Assembly (NCBI GenBank): GCA_903789595.1
Contig: CAIFEZ010000029.1
Location: 1-42,457 of the forward strand
Source: an uncultured eubacterium 1-6
GTDB lineage: Bacteria; Bacillota; Clostridia; Lachnospirales; Lachnospiraceae
DNA: 42,457 nt
Direction of reading: 5' to 3'
This document shows positions 17,213 through 25,371 of the stretch, in pieces; the stretch's first letter is position 1, and every line of letters starts with the position of its first letter. The position numbers and the translations under genes are program-made. The notes under the pieces were generated by a model. The model was not told the DNA's origin, did no database searches, and was given only the letters and a program-made list of their open reading frames with translations.

Positions 17213-17263
17213 CCTTCCGCGTCTCTTTACTTGTTGTAAATGCACACCACGGAAGGACTTTTT
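17213..17263 (+). terminator. Terminator after Abi gene
   Basis: CCTTCCG (17213-17219) pairs with CGGAAGG (17250-17256) across a 30-base loop, followed by ACTTTTTATTT. It would end the Abi transcript. The loop is long, so strength is uncertain. Confidence 0.5.
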
Positions 17264-17274
17264 ATTTCTGAAAA

Positions 17275-17308
17275 TAAAAGCCCAGGGTTCTGACGTCCTG
17301 AGCTTTTA
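17275..17308. terminator. Bidirectional terminator between Abi and capsid genes
   Basis: TAAAAGCCCAGG (17275-17286) and CCTGAGCTTTTA (17297-17308) pair at 11 of 12 positions with A/T runs on both sides, so it can act in both directions. On the minus strand it lies directly after the capsid gene. Late transcription must read through it to reach connector and tail genes. Confidence 0.7.
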
Positions 17309-17337
17309 TCTTTATATCATTTCGTCTCTACTGCAGA

Positions 17338-18531
17338 TCAGGCAGATGCTCCTGCCTTCAGGATCTGCACGGCCTCCGGCAGCACCAGAAGACCGTCGAC
17401 ACGCTCCTTCGCAACATAGCCGATCATGCCGTTTCCAGCGAAGAGCTCGCGGAGCTCCTGCATAGAACGGGTGCCGCGATCGCCGATGTTGTAGTAAGAG
17501 AAATCACCGAATGCCATCACAGGCTTTCCGGCGGCAAGCTCCGGGGCGAATGCGCTGGTGTGGACAGCGTATCCAACCAGTCTGTCCGGCTCTCCTGCCT
17601 GATAGGATGGCTGCCAGATGTAGGCGCCGTTGTTGTCCTTGAGCTTTCTCAGTGCCGCAAGGGTCTGGTCGTTCATGATGAACGAGGCCTTCTTCCGGTA
17701 CGGGCGCTTCAGGGCATACACGAGATCCAGAACATCATCGGTGCCGAGCTTGGTTCCGGTGAGAGTCTTGGCAACCGTGCCGCCGTTTGTGGCATCAAAG
17801 ATACCAGTCGGCTTCCCCTTGCCGTCGCCATTCAGGAAAGCATCCTCCTCGGCATTGGCGATAGCGATACCGAACTGCGTGGTGATGTAGCTTGCGAGGT
17901 CAAACATGGAATCGTAGAGAAGCTCCTCCGTCACCTTCACTGCAACGTGCAGCTTGTGGGCGTCGAGCATCTTCTGGCCAAACTTTGCATCCGTGAACTG
18001 AAGGGCTCCGCCTTCCTCAATCCATGCAGCGGTCGGTTTCGCTCCTGCGATGTTGATCTTGTGTTCTCCGGAAGTCGTGATGTGGGTAGCAAGACCTCTC
18101 ATGATGTTCTCTTCATTCAGAACATCAATGAGCCTCGAGTCCCACTCCTCCGGAACCAGATATCCTCCATCAGCATCGACTCCCTCCTGCAGGAGATCAG
18201 ATACCTGATGGAAGTTCGTACGCATGGCGGTCAGCATATCTCTGGCATACTGATCGGAAGCACGTCCCTTTCTTTCCGGCCTTTCATTTCCAGCAGACGG
18301 CTTCCCGGAAAGCGGAGAAGAAGTCGGCTGGTTAAGCTCAGCCTCAATCGCAGCCTGACGGTTCAGGCGGTCGATCTCCTTGGTAAGATCCGTGATCTCC
18401 TTTTCCATACGGTCATAAGTTGCACCATCTTCCGCAGAGAGAACACCGTTCTCTCCTCTGTGTGCTTCAAGGAAGGACTTTGCTGCCTCCCATGCCCTGG
18501 CTCTCTTTGCAATCAAATCCTGTACGTTCAT
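17338..18531 (-). CDS. Major capsid protein, HK97 fold
   Basis: A 397-residue capsid precursor. Residues 1-95 form a charged, coiled-coil delta domain (ENGVLSAEDGATYDRMEKEITDLTKEIDRLNRQ when counted together) that acts as scaffold and is removed by the ClpP-like protease next door. The mature region has GGYLVPEEW near 120, VKVTEELLYDS, NAEEDAFLNGDGKGKPTGI, ASFIMNDQTLAALRKLKD and a C-terminal VDGLLVLPEAVQILKA. The start at 18531 is preferred for AGGAGGAAAACACAT. An ATG 6 codons earlier overlaps the protease stop. Confidence 0.95.
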   Translation of the reverse strand: MNVQDLIAKRARAWEAAKSFLEAHRGENGVLSAEDGATYDRMEKEITDLTKEIDRLNRQAAIEAELNQPTSSPLSGKPSAGNERPERKGRASDQYARDMLTAMRTNFHQVSDLLQEGVDADGGYLVPEEWDSRLIDVLNEENIMRGLATHITTSGEHKINIAGAKPTAAWIEEGGALQFTDAKFGQKMLDAHKLHVAVKVTEELLYDSMFDLASYITTQFGIAIANAEEDAFLNGDGKGKPTGIFDATNGGTVAKTLTGTKLGTDDVLDLVYALKRPYRKKASFIMNDQTLAALRKLKDNNGAYIWQPSYQAGEPDRLVGYAVHTSAFAPELAAGKPVMAFGDFSYYNIGDRGTRSMQELRELFAGNGMIGYVAKERVDGLLVLPEAVQILKAGASA

Positions 18532-18545
18532 ATGTGTTTTCCTCC

Positions 18546-19445
18546 TCACATCATGGTGTGCAGCAGATTCAGGCGATCCATCAGCGCATCGACGCTCCTG
18601 CCCTCCTCTGCGGTATCTTTGGCAGCCGGTGTTCCCGATGCCAGCTTTTCGATTTCGTAGTGCTTCTTCACCTTACCCGTGAAAGCCGCCGCCATCTGGC
18701 GACTGGAATAAAGGAATCCTGTCTGAATCTGGTTCTTTTCCTTTTTTTCGGGATCCTCTTCTTCCGATTCTTTTTCAGATTTCTTTTCTGATTCCTTTTC
18801 AGATTCCTCTTCTGGTTTCTCTCCATCCGGATCCTCCTCTTCCGGGACTTTCTTGTCCTGCTCTTCCTCATGGTAGAGATCCGGGCGTTCCATCACGCGG
18901 TCTGCAAAATGTAGCTCGACTGCCTTGTTCGCATCCATCCAGGTCTCATCATCCATGAGCTTCGAAAGCTTGTTCTTGGAAAGACCGGTCTTCTTCACAT
19001 AGGCATTCAGAATGGAATCTTTCACAGAATCAAGCATCGAGATCGCCTGTTCCAGATCACTCTTATCGCCCATCGCTGCCGTTGCCGGATTATGAATCAT
19101 CAGCATGGATACCGGAGATACCAGGACCTCATCTCCTGCCATCGCGATGACCGATGCTGCCGATGCGGCAAGACCGTCAATCTTCACGGTGACCTTCTCC
19201 CCATAGGAAAGAAGCATGTTGTAGATCTGCGCTGCCGCCCAGACATCTCCGCCCGGCGAATTGATCCAGACCGTGATCGGTCCCTTCCCGGAATCCAGAT
19301 CGGATTTAAAAAGAGCCGGTGTGACGTCATCGTCAAACCAGCTCTCTGAAGCGATTGTTCCATTCAAAAACAGCGTGCGTTCCGCAAGGTCCGGATCTGA
19401 TCCATCCGGTGCCTTGTTCCGCACCCACTTCCAAAACTTGTTCAT
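18546..19445 (-). CDS. Head maturation protease, ClpP-related
   Basis: A 299-residue serine protease for prohead maturation. The ClpP-like domain (about 25-190) has ITVWINSPGGDVWAAAQIYN, the nucleophile region GLAASAASVIAMAGD and MLMIHNPATAAMGD with the catalytic His. A long Glu/Lys/Ser tract follows (about 195-245, low complexity). The C-terminus (KKHYEIEKLASG) may be self-cleaved. It overlaps the portal gene by 4 bases, so the two are coupled. Confidence 0.93.
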   Translation of the reverse strand: MNKFWKWVRNKAPDGSDPDLAERTLFLNGTIASESWFDDDVTPALFKSDLDSGKGPITVWINSPGGDVWAAAQIYNMLLSYGEKVTVKIDGLAASAASVIAMAGDEVLVSPVSMLMIHNPATAAMGDKSDLEQAISMLDSVKDSILNAYVKKTGLSKNKLSKLMDDETWMDANKAVELHFADRVMERPDLYHEEEQDKKVPEEEDPDGEKPEEESEKESEKKSEKESEEEDPEKKEKNQIQTGFLYSSRQMAAAFTGKVKKHYEIEKLASGTPAAKDTAEEGRSVDALMDRLNLLHTMM

Positions 19446-20803
19446 ACGTTCCTCCTTCCCCTCCGATGGGGTTTCGCATTTTCCGTATCTTCCTCTGTCT
19501 CATGCTCGGGATCATCTGATTCCTGCTCTGTCTGTTCCTGTTCCGGAGGATCACTTTCTCCACCAGCATTCTGATACGCAGCGCCCGCATTCTTGAGTGG
19601 TGTCATGCTGCCATTCACGAGGAACAAGTTCCCGCCTTCTGCATCCGGCACAAGATCCATGTTTTCCAGCCGCCGGACATCGTTCACACAAAGGAATCCG
19701 TTACTGATGCCGGTTGCGTAGCCCTGCATGCGGGAGGCGTAATTGCCCCGAAGCAAACCGTCTACGTTAAACCTCGCATAGTAGATGAGCTTTTCTTCCT
19801 TCGACAAAAGTGACCGGGAGATCGCGGTCTCGATTCTTGTGAGCCACGGCTGCAGACTGTAGGTGACAAACTCCAGCGACTGTTCCTCAATGTTCGAAAA
19901 GGTCGCGTGTTCCAGATCTCCGATCATATGCGGAGGGACACGGAAGATACGGGCAATCTCATCGATCTGGAATTTCCTTGTATCAAGGAACTGTGCTTCC
20001 TGCGGATTGATTGAGATCGGCGAATACTTCATGCCTTCCTCAAGAACAGCCACTTTCCCTGCATTCTGGCTGCCGCCGAACGCTGCCTGCCAACTATCTC
20101 TCACCTTCTCCGGATCCTTCAGGATACCCGGGTGCTCCAAGACACCGGAGGGTGCTGCACCGTTCTGGAAAAACTTACTGCCGTATTCCTCACAGGCCAT
20201 CGAGAGGCCGATCGAATTTTTCGCCATAGCGATCGGACTGTATCCGACCAGACCATCAAACCCGAGGCCCGGGATCTGCATCACCTCGTGAGGAGACAGC
20301 TTCACAATCGTCTCCTTCAGGGTCGGTGCATCATCACCCTTGGACCAGAGATACTGGTAATAGATGTGTCCGGTCTCATCCCGATCCACGGTCATACGAT
20401 TCGGCATCAGAGGATACAGAGCAGTAATCTCACCCTTGCCGTTTCGGATGATCTGAACGTAGGCGTTTCCCCACAAAAGGAGATGCGTCATCAGGGTTTC
20501 CCAGAAGGAGTATGCCGTCATCTCTTCATTCGGTTCACTGTGGAGTAAAAAATACAGCGGATGATCCATTGCCTTCACTTTGCTGTCGTTCTCCTCCCTG
20601 TACAGGTGAAGCGGCAGGCTCGCCACAGCTTCTGCCAGAACCCGGACGCAGGCATACACAGCAGTGACCTGCATCGAGCTTCGCTCAGTCACCGTTTTGC
20701 CGGCTGTGGTGTGACCATAATAGGCGCGGTACACACTGCCCGAGGTCGAGTCCTGCGGATCTGCTCTCGCCTTCCTTCTGTGGAATAAATCTCTGAAACC
20801 CAT
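19442..20803 (-). CDS. Portal protein, HK97 family
   Basis: A 453-residue dodecameric portal through which DNA enters and leaves the head. Family motifs include TVTERSSMQVTAVYACVRVLAEAVASLPLHLY near the N-terminus when read continuously, YSFWETLMTHLLLWGNAYVQI, GFDGLVGYSPIAMAKNSIGL, and FRVPPHMIGDLEHATFSNIEEQSLEFV. The last about 60 residues are acidic and low complexity (EQEQTEQESDDPEHETEED). Gene order TerS-TerL-portal-protease-capsid is canonical. Confidence 0.95.
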   Translation of the reverse strand: MGFRDLFHRRKARADPQDSTSGSVYRAYYGHTTAGKTVTERSSMQVTAVYACVRVLAEAVASLPLHLYREENDSKVKAMDHPLYFLLHSEPNEEMTAYSFWETLMTHLLLWGNAYVQIIRNGKGEITALYPLMPNRMTVDRDETGHIYYQYLWSKGDDAPTLKETIVKLSPHEVMQIPGLGFDGLVGYSPIAMAKNSIGLSMACEEYGSKFFQNGAAPSGVLEHPGILKDPEKVRDSWQAAFGGSQNAGKVAVLEEGMKYSPISINPQEAQFLDTRKFQIDEIARIFRVPPHMIGDLEHATFSNIEEQSLEFVTYSLQPWLTRIETAISRSLLSKEEKLIYYARFNVDGLLRGNYASRMQGYATGISNGFLCVNDVRRLENMDLVPDAEGGNLFLVNGSMTPLKNAGAAYQNAGGESDPPEQEQTEQESDDPEHETEEDTENAKPHRRGRRNV

Positions 20804-20817
20804 TTATGCTTCCTCCA

Positions 20818-22434
20818 TCAAAATGTGATCAGCCCTCGGCTGTCGTAAACACTCTCTTCATTCTCATGACGGACACAGCGGTCCAGCGCCATGATGGCCG
20901 CAACAATGCCGTCGATCTTTTCCGGTGACTTTGCCTTTGTCGGCTTGATGTTATCGGCTGCGTCCCGATCCACTACCACGTTCAGCGCCATCCATCGGAG
21001 GACCGGATTACCGCCGTGGATAATTTTTCCCTCCATCATCAGCTTGTAGAATTCCTTGGTCGGAGGGCTCATGTCCTTAAAGCCCTGACCGAAGGGAATC
21101 ATCGTCATGCCGTCCCCTTCCAGATTGATGATGAGCTGGGTGGCATTCCAGCGGTCCACCGCAATCTCCCGGATGTTGTAGATCTGATACAGGTCCAGAA
21201 TGAACTGCTCGATGAAGTTGTAGTCAATCACGTTTCCTTCCGTCGCCTTCATGTATCCCTGCTTCACCCAGACATCATAGGGGACCGAAGCCCTCCGGAC
21301 TCGAATCGGAATCGTCTCCTCCGGCACCCAGAAGAACGGCAGGCAGATGTATTTCTCATCCTCGGTGCGAGGAGGGAACATCAGAACCAGTGCCGTGATA
21401 TCTCCGGTGCTGGAGAGATCGAGTCCGCCGTAACACTCCCTGCCACGAAGGCTGTTCAGATCGATCGGCTGATTGCCCTGATCAAAGACCTGCTCCGGGA
21501 TGAAGGCGGTCGTACTGGACACCCACATGTTTAAGCGAAGCTGCTTGAACACAGCTTCCTCTGCGGGATTTTCCAGTGCCTCATGGTAATGCTCCCGGAC
21601 ACGGTCAATGTCGATCGTCTGTCCGAGGCTCGGATTTGCTTTGTACCAGTTCTTCTCATCGTGCCAGTCTTCTACTTCTTCCAATCCATAGACGACTGGA
21701 TAAAATGTATGATCCACTCTCTGACCGGAGAGGATATCTTTTGCCTTCTGGTGCAGCTCGTAACAGATCGAGTTCTTGTCCGTTCCTGCTGTGGTGATCA
21801 GGAAAAACAGCGGCTGCTCTCTCGCATCACCAGACCCTTGTGTCAGAACGTCATACAGCTTCCGGGTCGGCTGTGCGTGCACCTCATCGAAAACCAGACC
21901 GGAAACATTCAGTCCGTGCTTGGTTCCGACCTCGGCAGACAGCACCTGATAGAATCCGGCATTGCTGTAATTCACGATTCGTTTCGTTGCCGCCATGATC
22001 TTCGAGCGCTTCAGAAGTGCCGGTGTCATGGAAACCATCTGGTGGGCAACGTCAAAAACAATTGAAGCCTGCTGCCGATCCGCAGCCGCGCCGTAAACTT
22101 CTGCAGACGGTTCGTTATCCGCATACAAAAGATACAGCGCGACGGCAGCCGCAAGCTCCGACTTTCCGTTCTTTTTTCCGATCTCGATATAGGCGGTCCG
22201 AAACTGCCGCTTGTCATCCGGCTTTACAATCCCGAAGAGATCCCGGATGATCTGCTCCTGCCACGGCAGAAGCCAGAAACGTTTCCCGGCCCACTTGCCT
22301 TTGGTGTGGCGGAGCATCTCGATAAACTTTACGGCCCGGTCTGCCTTCGCCGCATCGTAATGCGAGGTTGGCAGCATGAACCGGGTCGGCTGATAGTCCG
22401 TGAGCTTTGGTATGTCCTCGGGACGTTCCTCCAT
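20818..22434 (-). CDS. Terminase large subunit
   Basis: A 538-residue packaging motor. The ATPase half has the Walker A variant GKKNGKSELAAAVALYLLY (about 85-105) and Walker B LVFDEVHAQ (about 180). The nuclease half shows YGGLDLSSTGDITALVLMF (about 335) and DRDAADNIKPTKAKSPEKID near the C-terminus. It is of the phage HK97/Sfi21 type. The start overlaps the small-subunit stop by one base (TAATG), implying coupled synthesis. Confidence 0.95.
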   Translation of the reverse strand: MEERPEDIPKLTDYQPTRFMLPTSHYDAAKADRAVKFIEMLRHTKGKWAGKRFWLLPWQEQIIRDLFGIVKPDDKRQFRTAYIEIGKKNGKSELAAAVALYLLYADNEPSAEVYGAAADRQQASIVFDVAHQMVSMTPALLKRSKIMAATKRIVNYSNAGFYQVLSAEVGTKHGLNVSGLVFDEVHAQPTRKLYDVLTQGSGDAREQPLFFLITTAGTDKNSICYELHQKAKDILSGQRVDHTFYPVVYGLEEVEDWHDEKNWYKANPSLGQTIDIDRVREHYHEALENPAEEAVFKQLRLNMWVSSTTAFIPEQVFDQGNQPIDLNSLRGRECYGGLDLSSTGDITALVLMFPPRTEDEKYICLPFFWVPEETIPIRVRRASVPYDVWVKQGYMKATEGNVIDYNFIEQFILDLYQIYNIREIAVDRWNATQLIINLEGDGMTMIPFGQGFKDMSPPTKEFYKLMMEGKIIHGGNPVLRWMALNVVVDRDAADNIKPTKAKSPEKIDGIVAAIMALDRCVRHENEESVYDSRGLITF

Positions 22435-22907
22435 TACGGATCACCTCCCAGAAGCTCCTCCATCTCATCACCCGGTTTCTTTTCACCGGCATCCGCGATC
22501 AGCCGCGATCTTGATGCCGGCGTCAGACCAAATTCGGTAGCAAACTTGCCCATCTGTTTCATGTAGGTTTGCGCGATGGATACTTGCGGAACCTGCTGCC
22601 AGTATCCGGAAGGCGTCCGGACGAGGGAGCCATGTTCCGTGATAAATTCCTCGGCTTCTTTCCATCTCGCGTAGGACTGGCAGTAAGCTGCGAAGGCTGC
22701 CATATCGACTTCTGTCAGAACACCGATCGCCTCCATCTTTTTTGCGAGCCTGTGCCACTCCTTCCGTGCATCTTTGCTGAGCCATTTCGGGCAGGCAGGT
22801 GCTTTCCGCTCAGGCTTCGGCTCGTTCTCATTCAGTTTTCGTTTTCCCGGATTTCCTTCCAGCTCCTTGATTGCCGTAGGAGTCGGCTTTCTTCCTCTGG
22901 TCGCCAT
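22434..22907 (-). CDS. Terminase small subunit, P27 family
   Basis: A 157-residue P27-family protein that recognises the packaging site and recruits the large subunit. Diagnostic features are ATRGRKPTPTAIKELEGNPGKRKLNE at the N-terminus read in parts, PACPKWLSKDARKEWHRL and DMAAFAAYCQSYARWKEAEE. The start at 22907 follows AAAGGAGGTGCCTCTT. Unusually, about 5 kb of accessory genes separate it from the HNH nuclease that begins the late operon. Confidence 0.93.
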   Translation of the reverse strand: MATRGRKPTPTAIKELEGNPGKRKLNENEPKPERKAPACPKWLSKDARKEWHRLAKKMEAIGVLTEVDMAAFAAYCQSYARWKEAEEFITEHGSLVRTPSGYWQQVPQVSIAQTYMKQMGKFATEFGLTPASRSRLIADAGEKKPGDEMEELLGGDP

Positions 22908-23017
22908 AAGAGGCACCTCCTTTCCCGTAAAATTCTGTATCAAAAAAGGACCGCCGAAGCGATCCAGACCATGTGTGTACGAGAGAAGGAGCCTTCCGGC
23001 TCCCTCTCGGCGCTTTC

Positions 23018-23245
23018 TTATCTGAAGTTGTTCATGATGGCTAAAAGCGCAAGCTGTGCGTTTTCGGTTTCCGGCTCGATGTCCCAGCCTCTGTCGTATC
23101 TTGCAACCGGGAAGTCTCCGAGGCGGATCTCAAGCTTGCTGATCCTGCCGCCCTCGATGCCGTAATCCTCGCTCGGCTCTCCGTATACCTTTGCGCAATA
23201 GGTGAATGTCTGGTTCCCGATCTTAATGCTTCCTTTGTTCCACAT
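23018..23245 (-). CDS. DUF7678-like small protein
   Basis: A 75-residue protein with KIGNQTFTYCAKVYGEPSE, YGIEGGRISKLEIRLG and YDRGWDIEPETENAQLALLAIM. I recall this pattern from small phage and plasmid proteins named DUF7678. Function unknown. GGAGGACAAAGCC precedes the ATG. It is preceded by a copy of the TTGCTAT...CCAAAGG leader (23271-23325), so it may be expressed on its own. Confidence 0.7.
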   Translation of the reverse strand: MWNKGSIKIGNQTFTYCAKVYGEPSEDYGIEGGRISKLEIRLGDFPVARYDRGWDIEPETENAQLALLAIMNNFR

Positions 23246-23270
23246 GGCTTTGTCCTCCGTTTTCTTGGTG

Positions 23271-23325
23271 TGCCTTTTCCTTTGGCATGTACATATATCA
23301 CTCTGCGCCGGGTATATAGCAAGGA
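23271..23325 (-). promoter_or_regulatory. Leader/promoter repeat, copy 1
   Basis: On the minus strand TTGCTA, 17 bases, GATATA, then TGTACATGCCAAAGG and a TGCC/GGCA mini-hairpin, ending 26 bases before the DUF7678-like ATG. The first 35 plus-strand bases are identical to copy 2 at 23892. Spacing suits a -35/-10 pair, but a 5' UTR element is also possible. A GC-rich hairpin at about 23380-23412 follows the upstream gene. Confidence 0.6.
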
Positions 23326-23422
23326 GAACAGACGAACATATGCCACAAAGATCAGCCTTGGAATCTGTGTATCTTTCTACGAGGAAGAGGCCCCGCTAAA
23401 GGGGCTTCCTCCTTTGCCGTGT

Positions 23423-23857
23423 TCAGTTCAGGATCATCTTAAAGGCGTGACCCTTTTCGTAGCCCTTTCCGAAGAAATCCTTCCTGAGGTTGACCTCGAC
23501 CATCTCGCCGATCGTGCAGCCCGCCTCTTTGAAAAGCCAAAGCGTCTCGACCGCGTCGGTTGCCCGGCAGGAGTAGGTGAAGGCCTTGATGCCGTTCTCC
23601 TTCATGCAGGCGGTGAGGGCTTCCACATCCCGGTCCCAGATGATGTCGTCGAAGTTTAAAATCTCGTTCTCGTTGTCTCTTGATTTCTCGTAAGCCCGGT
23701 AGATTGTGTAGGCGATGTCGCCCATCTCATCGATTATGTCCTCGGCTGCCTTTGCAGCTTCCCTTGCGGCATCCCTCTCCTCTGCGGTGGCGGCTGCCTT
23801 GTAGGCTTTCTTTGCTTCTTCGATGCGGTTGTAGGTTTCTTCAAAAATGTTCGTCAT
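23423..23857 (-). CDS. DUF7698-like protein
   Basis: A 144-residue acidic protein. The N-terminal half is an Ala/Glu-rich helix (YNRIEEAKKAYKAAATAEER, DAAREAAKAAEDIIDEMGDI). The C-terminal half is globular, with FDDIIWDRDVEALTACMKEN and SCRATDAVETLWLFKEAGC. I recall it as a phage and plasmid accessory family (DUF7698). Function unknown. GGAGGACAAAACC precedes the ATG. It has its own leader repeat upstream. Confidence 0.65.
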   Translation of the reverse strand: MTNIFEETYNRIEEAKKAYKAAATAEERDAAREAAKAAEDIIDEMGDIAYTIYRAYEKSRDNENEILNFDDIIWDRDVEALTACMKENGIKAFTYSCRATDAVETLWLFKEAGCTIGEMVEVNLRKDFFGKGYEKGHAFKMILN

Positions 23858-23891
23858 GGTTTTGTCCTCCTTGCCATGTGCCTGTCTTGTC

Positions 23892-23946
23892 TGCCTTTTC
23901 CTTTGGCATGTACATATATCACTCTGAAGCCCTTTTATAGCAAGGA
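23892..23946 (-). promoter_or_regulatory. Leader/promoter repeat, copy 2
   Basis: Same element as at 23271-23325: 35 identical bases at one end and TATAGCAAGGA at the other, with only the intervening 9-10 bases different. It lies 35 bases upstream of the DUF7698-like ATG. The conserved ends with a variable middle suggest selection on -35 and -10 or on RNA contacts. Confidence 0.6.
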
Positions 23947-23994
23947 AATGTAGTTTATAATCTGCACAAGATTTTTGTGCGGAAACTGTGTATT

Positions 23995-24174
23995 TTAGAC
24001 CTCGCCGTACAGAATGTAGTGCACGTATTCCTCGCGGTGATCCTCAAGGTAGAGGACCAGCTCGTAGCAGCCTCTCTCATAGGCAAGGCGCTGGACCATC
24101 GGCAGGTCGAACATGTTTGTAAGCCCGGTATCGCGGATCAAAAGGATCTGCTCCTTTACTTTCGGATCCATCAT
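23995..24174 (-). CDS. DUF5049-like protein
   Basis: A 59-residue protein, DPKVKEQILLIRDTGLTNMFD, then MVQRLAYERGCYELVLYLEDHREEYVHYI. This matches small phage proteins called DUF5049. Function unknown. The start at 24174 overlaps the stop of the DUF4314-like gene by 4 bases (ATGATG), with GAGGAAGGTGG just upstream. The much longer in-frame extension is an antisense-like artefact of the overlapping gene. Confidence 0.75.
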   Translation of the reverse strand: MMDPKVKEQILLIRDTGLTNMFDLPMVQRLAYERGCYELVLYLEDHREEYVHYILYGEV

Positions 24175-24401
24175 CGCGCCACCTTCCTCACAGCATCTTC
24201 GCCGTAGATCACGCTGAGGCCGGAACCGTTGTCCCAGCGCACCATGATCGATCCCATATCGTCCACTCCCGAAACCGTTCCCTTGGTTCCGATCGGCGGT
24301 GCCTGCGGGTCGTCCATTTGAAGGAGCTTTACCCGGGTTCCTGCCGGGTAGCACTCACGAAGGTTCTTCACAATATCCTCAGAAGGAAACATGCTTCTCA
24401 T
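24171..24401 (-). CDS. DUF4314-like small beta-barrel protein
   Basis: A 76-residue protein with CYPAGTRVKLLQMDDPQAPP, GTKGTVSGVDDMGSIMVRWDNGSGLSVIYGED. This is the pattern of DUF4314, an SH3-like small barrel common in Clostridia phages and plasmids. Function unknown. GGAGGCGGCAGA precedes the ATG. It overlaps both neighbours by 4 bases, forming a three-gene translationally coupled block. Confidence 0.78.
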   Translation of the reverse strand: MRSMFPSEDIVKNLRECYPAGTRVKLLQMDDPQAPPIGTKGTVSGVDDMGSIMVRWDNGSGLSVIYGEDAVRKVAR

Positions 24402-25237
24402 TCTGCCGCCTCCTTCTGCTCTTCTGTCTTTGCCGGAGCTCCGTTCCGGAATGCTGCGCTGCCGGTCAGGTTCTGAAGGAGGATCTTTCTTGCTTCCTTG
24501 TAATCCGGTCCGATAAATCCGAGGCGGAGAAGGAAGCAGCGGAAGGCGTATTTCTCGTTGTCCGTTTCCACCGGTCTGCTGCTGGCGTGCTTCAGTTCCT
24601 TCGAGAGCTTGCAGAGAAGGCTGATGAAAAGGGTGTAAGTCTTGGCTTCCTCTGCGGTAACTTCCCGGGTAAACCAGGGGAATTCGATCTTGTCCTCGGT
24701 GACGTTGATTCGGATGTCCGTAACCCCGAGGGCGTGCCGGATCAGGTTTTCCTTGGAGGAAAGGATGTTTGTCAGGGTTCCGACGTTTGCAGCTGCAAGC
24801 GGGAGGCTGATCGTAAGTTCCGGTGCTTTTTCTGTGTTCTCTGCAGGCTCCTTTGGCTCTGCAGGATCCGTAGTTTCGGAATCTGTCTCCGGTTCCGTTG
24901 CCGGTTCAGTCTCCGCATCCTGTTCATCTGTCGGCGTGGCTTCCGAATCCGTCTCCGGCTCAGCCGCCTCTTTCGTTTCCGGAACCTCTGTGGGCTCCGG
25001 GTCTGCCGGCTGTTCCGCGTCCGGGTAGTATCCCATCTGGCCAAGTCCAACCATCACCCTGCCAAGCTTCTCTTCATCCTCGCAGATGAGGGTGCCTTCC
25101 TTATCGACCGTGATGTTTCCGATCTCGTAGGCGCAGGTCGGTACGAACTGGTACTCGGCTTTCTCTCCGGTGATCCTCTCGATTGCGTGAACCAGATCTC
25201 TTCTTTCTGTTCCTGTCATGCTGTAGTTTGCTCTCAT
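24398..25237 (-). CDS. 'Virulence-related' family protein of phages
   Basis: A 279-residue protein. The N-terminal domain (about 1-75, YSMTGTERRDLVHAIERITGE, CAYEIGNITVDKEGTLIC) and C-terminal domain (about 150-265, NLIRHALGVTDIRINVTEDKIEFPWF, DNEKYAFRCFLLRLGFIGPDYK) match a family often labelled 'virulence protein' in prophages without proof. Between them lies a Pro/Glu/Thr/Asp-rich linker of about 60 residues. The start at 25237 follows AAAAGGAGGCACACGCT. The enzymatic role is unknown. Confidence 0.7.
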   Translation of the reverse strand: MRANYSMTGTERRDLVHAIERITGEKAEYQFVPTCAYEIGNITVDKEGTLICEDEEKLGRVMVGLGQMGYYPDAEQPADPEPTEVPETKEAAEPETDSEATPTDEQDAETEPATEPETDSETTDPAEPKEPAENTEKAPELTISLPLAAANVGTLTNILSSKENLIRHALGVTDIRINVTEDKIEFPWFTREVTAEEAKTYTLFISLLCKLSKELKHASSRPVETDNEKYAFRCFLLRLGFIGPDYKEARKILLQNLTGSAAFRNGAPAKTEEQKEAAE

Positions 25238-25243
25238 AGCGTG

Positions 25244-25297
25244 TGCCTCCTTTTCTTTTGGTAGTACATACATCACTCTTTGCCGGCCTGATAGCAA
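25244..25297 (-). promoter_or_regulatory. Leader/promoter repeat, copy 3
   Basis: Diverged copy of the element at 23271 and 23892: TTGCTA, 17 bases, GATGTA, then TGTACTACCAAAAG, with the Shine-Dalgarno of the 'virulence' gene built into its end. The conserved TTGCTA-N17-GATRTA supports promoter function. Confidence 0.55.
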
Positions 25298-25371
25298 CTA
25301 CATTCCGACTGGAATACTGAACAAAGATCTGGTGCTTTCCTCGTCACTTCTGTACGTAACGGAAGGTCGGA

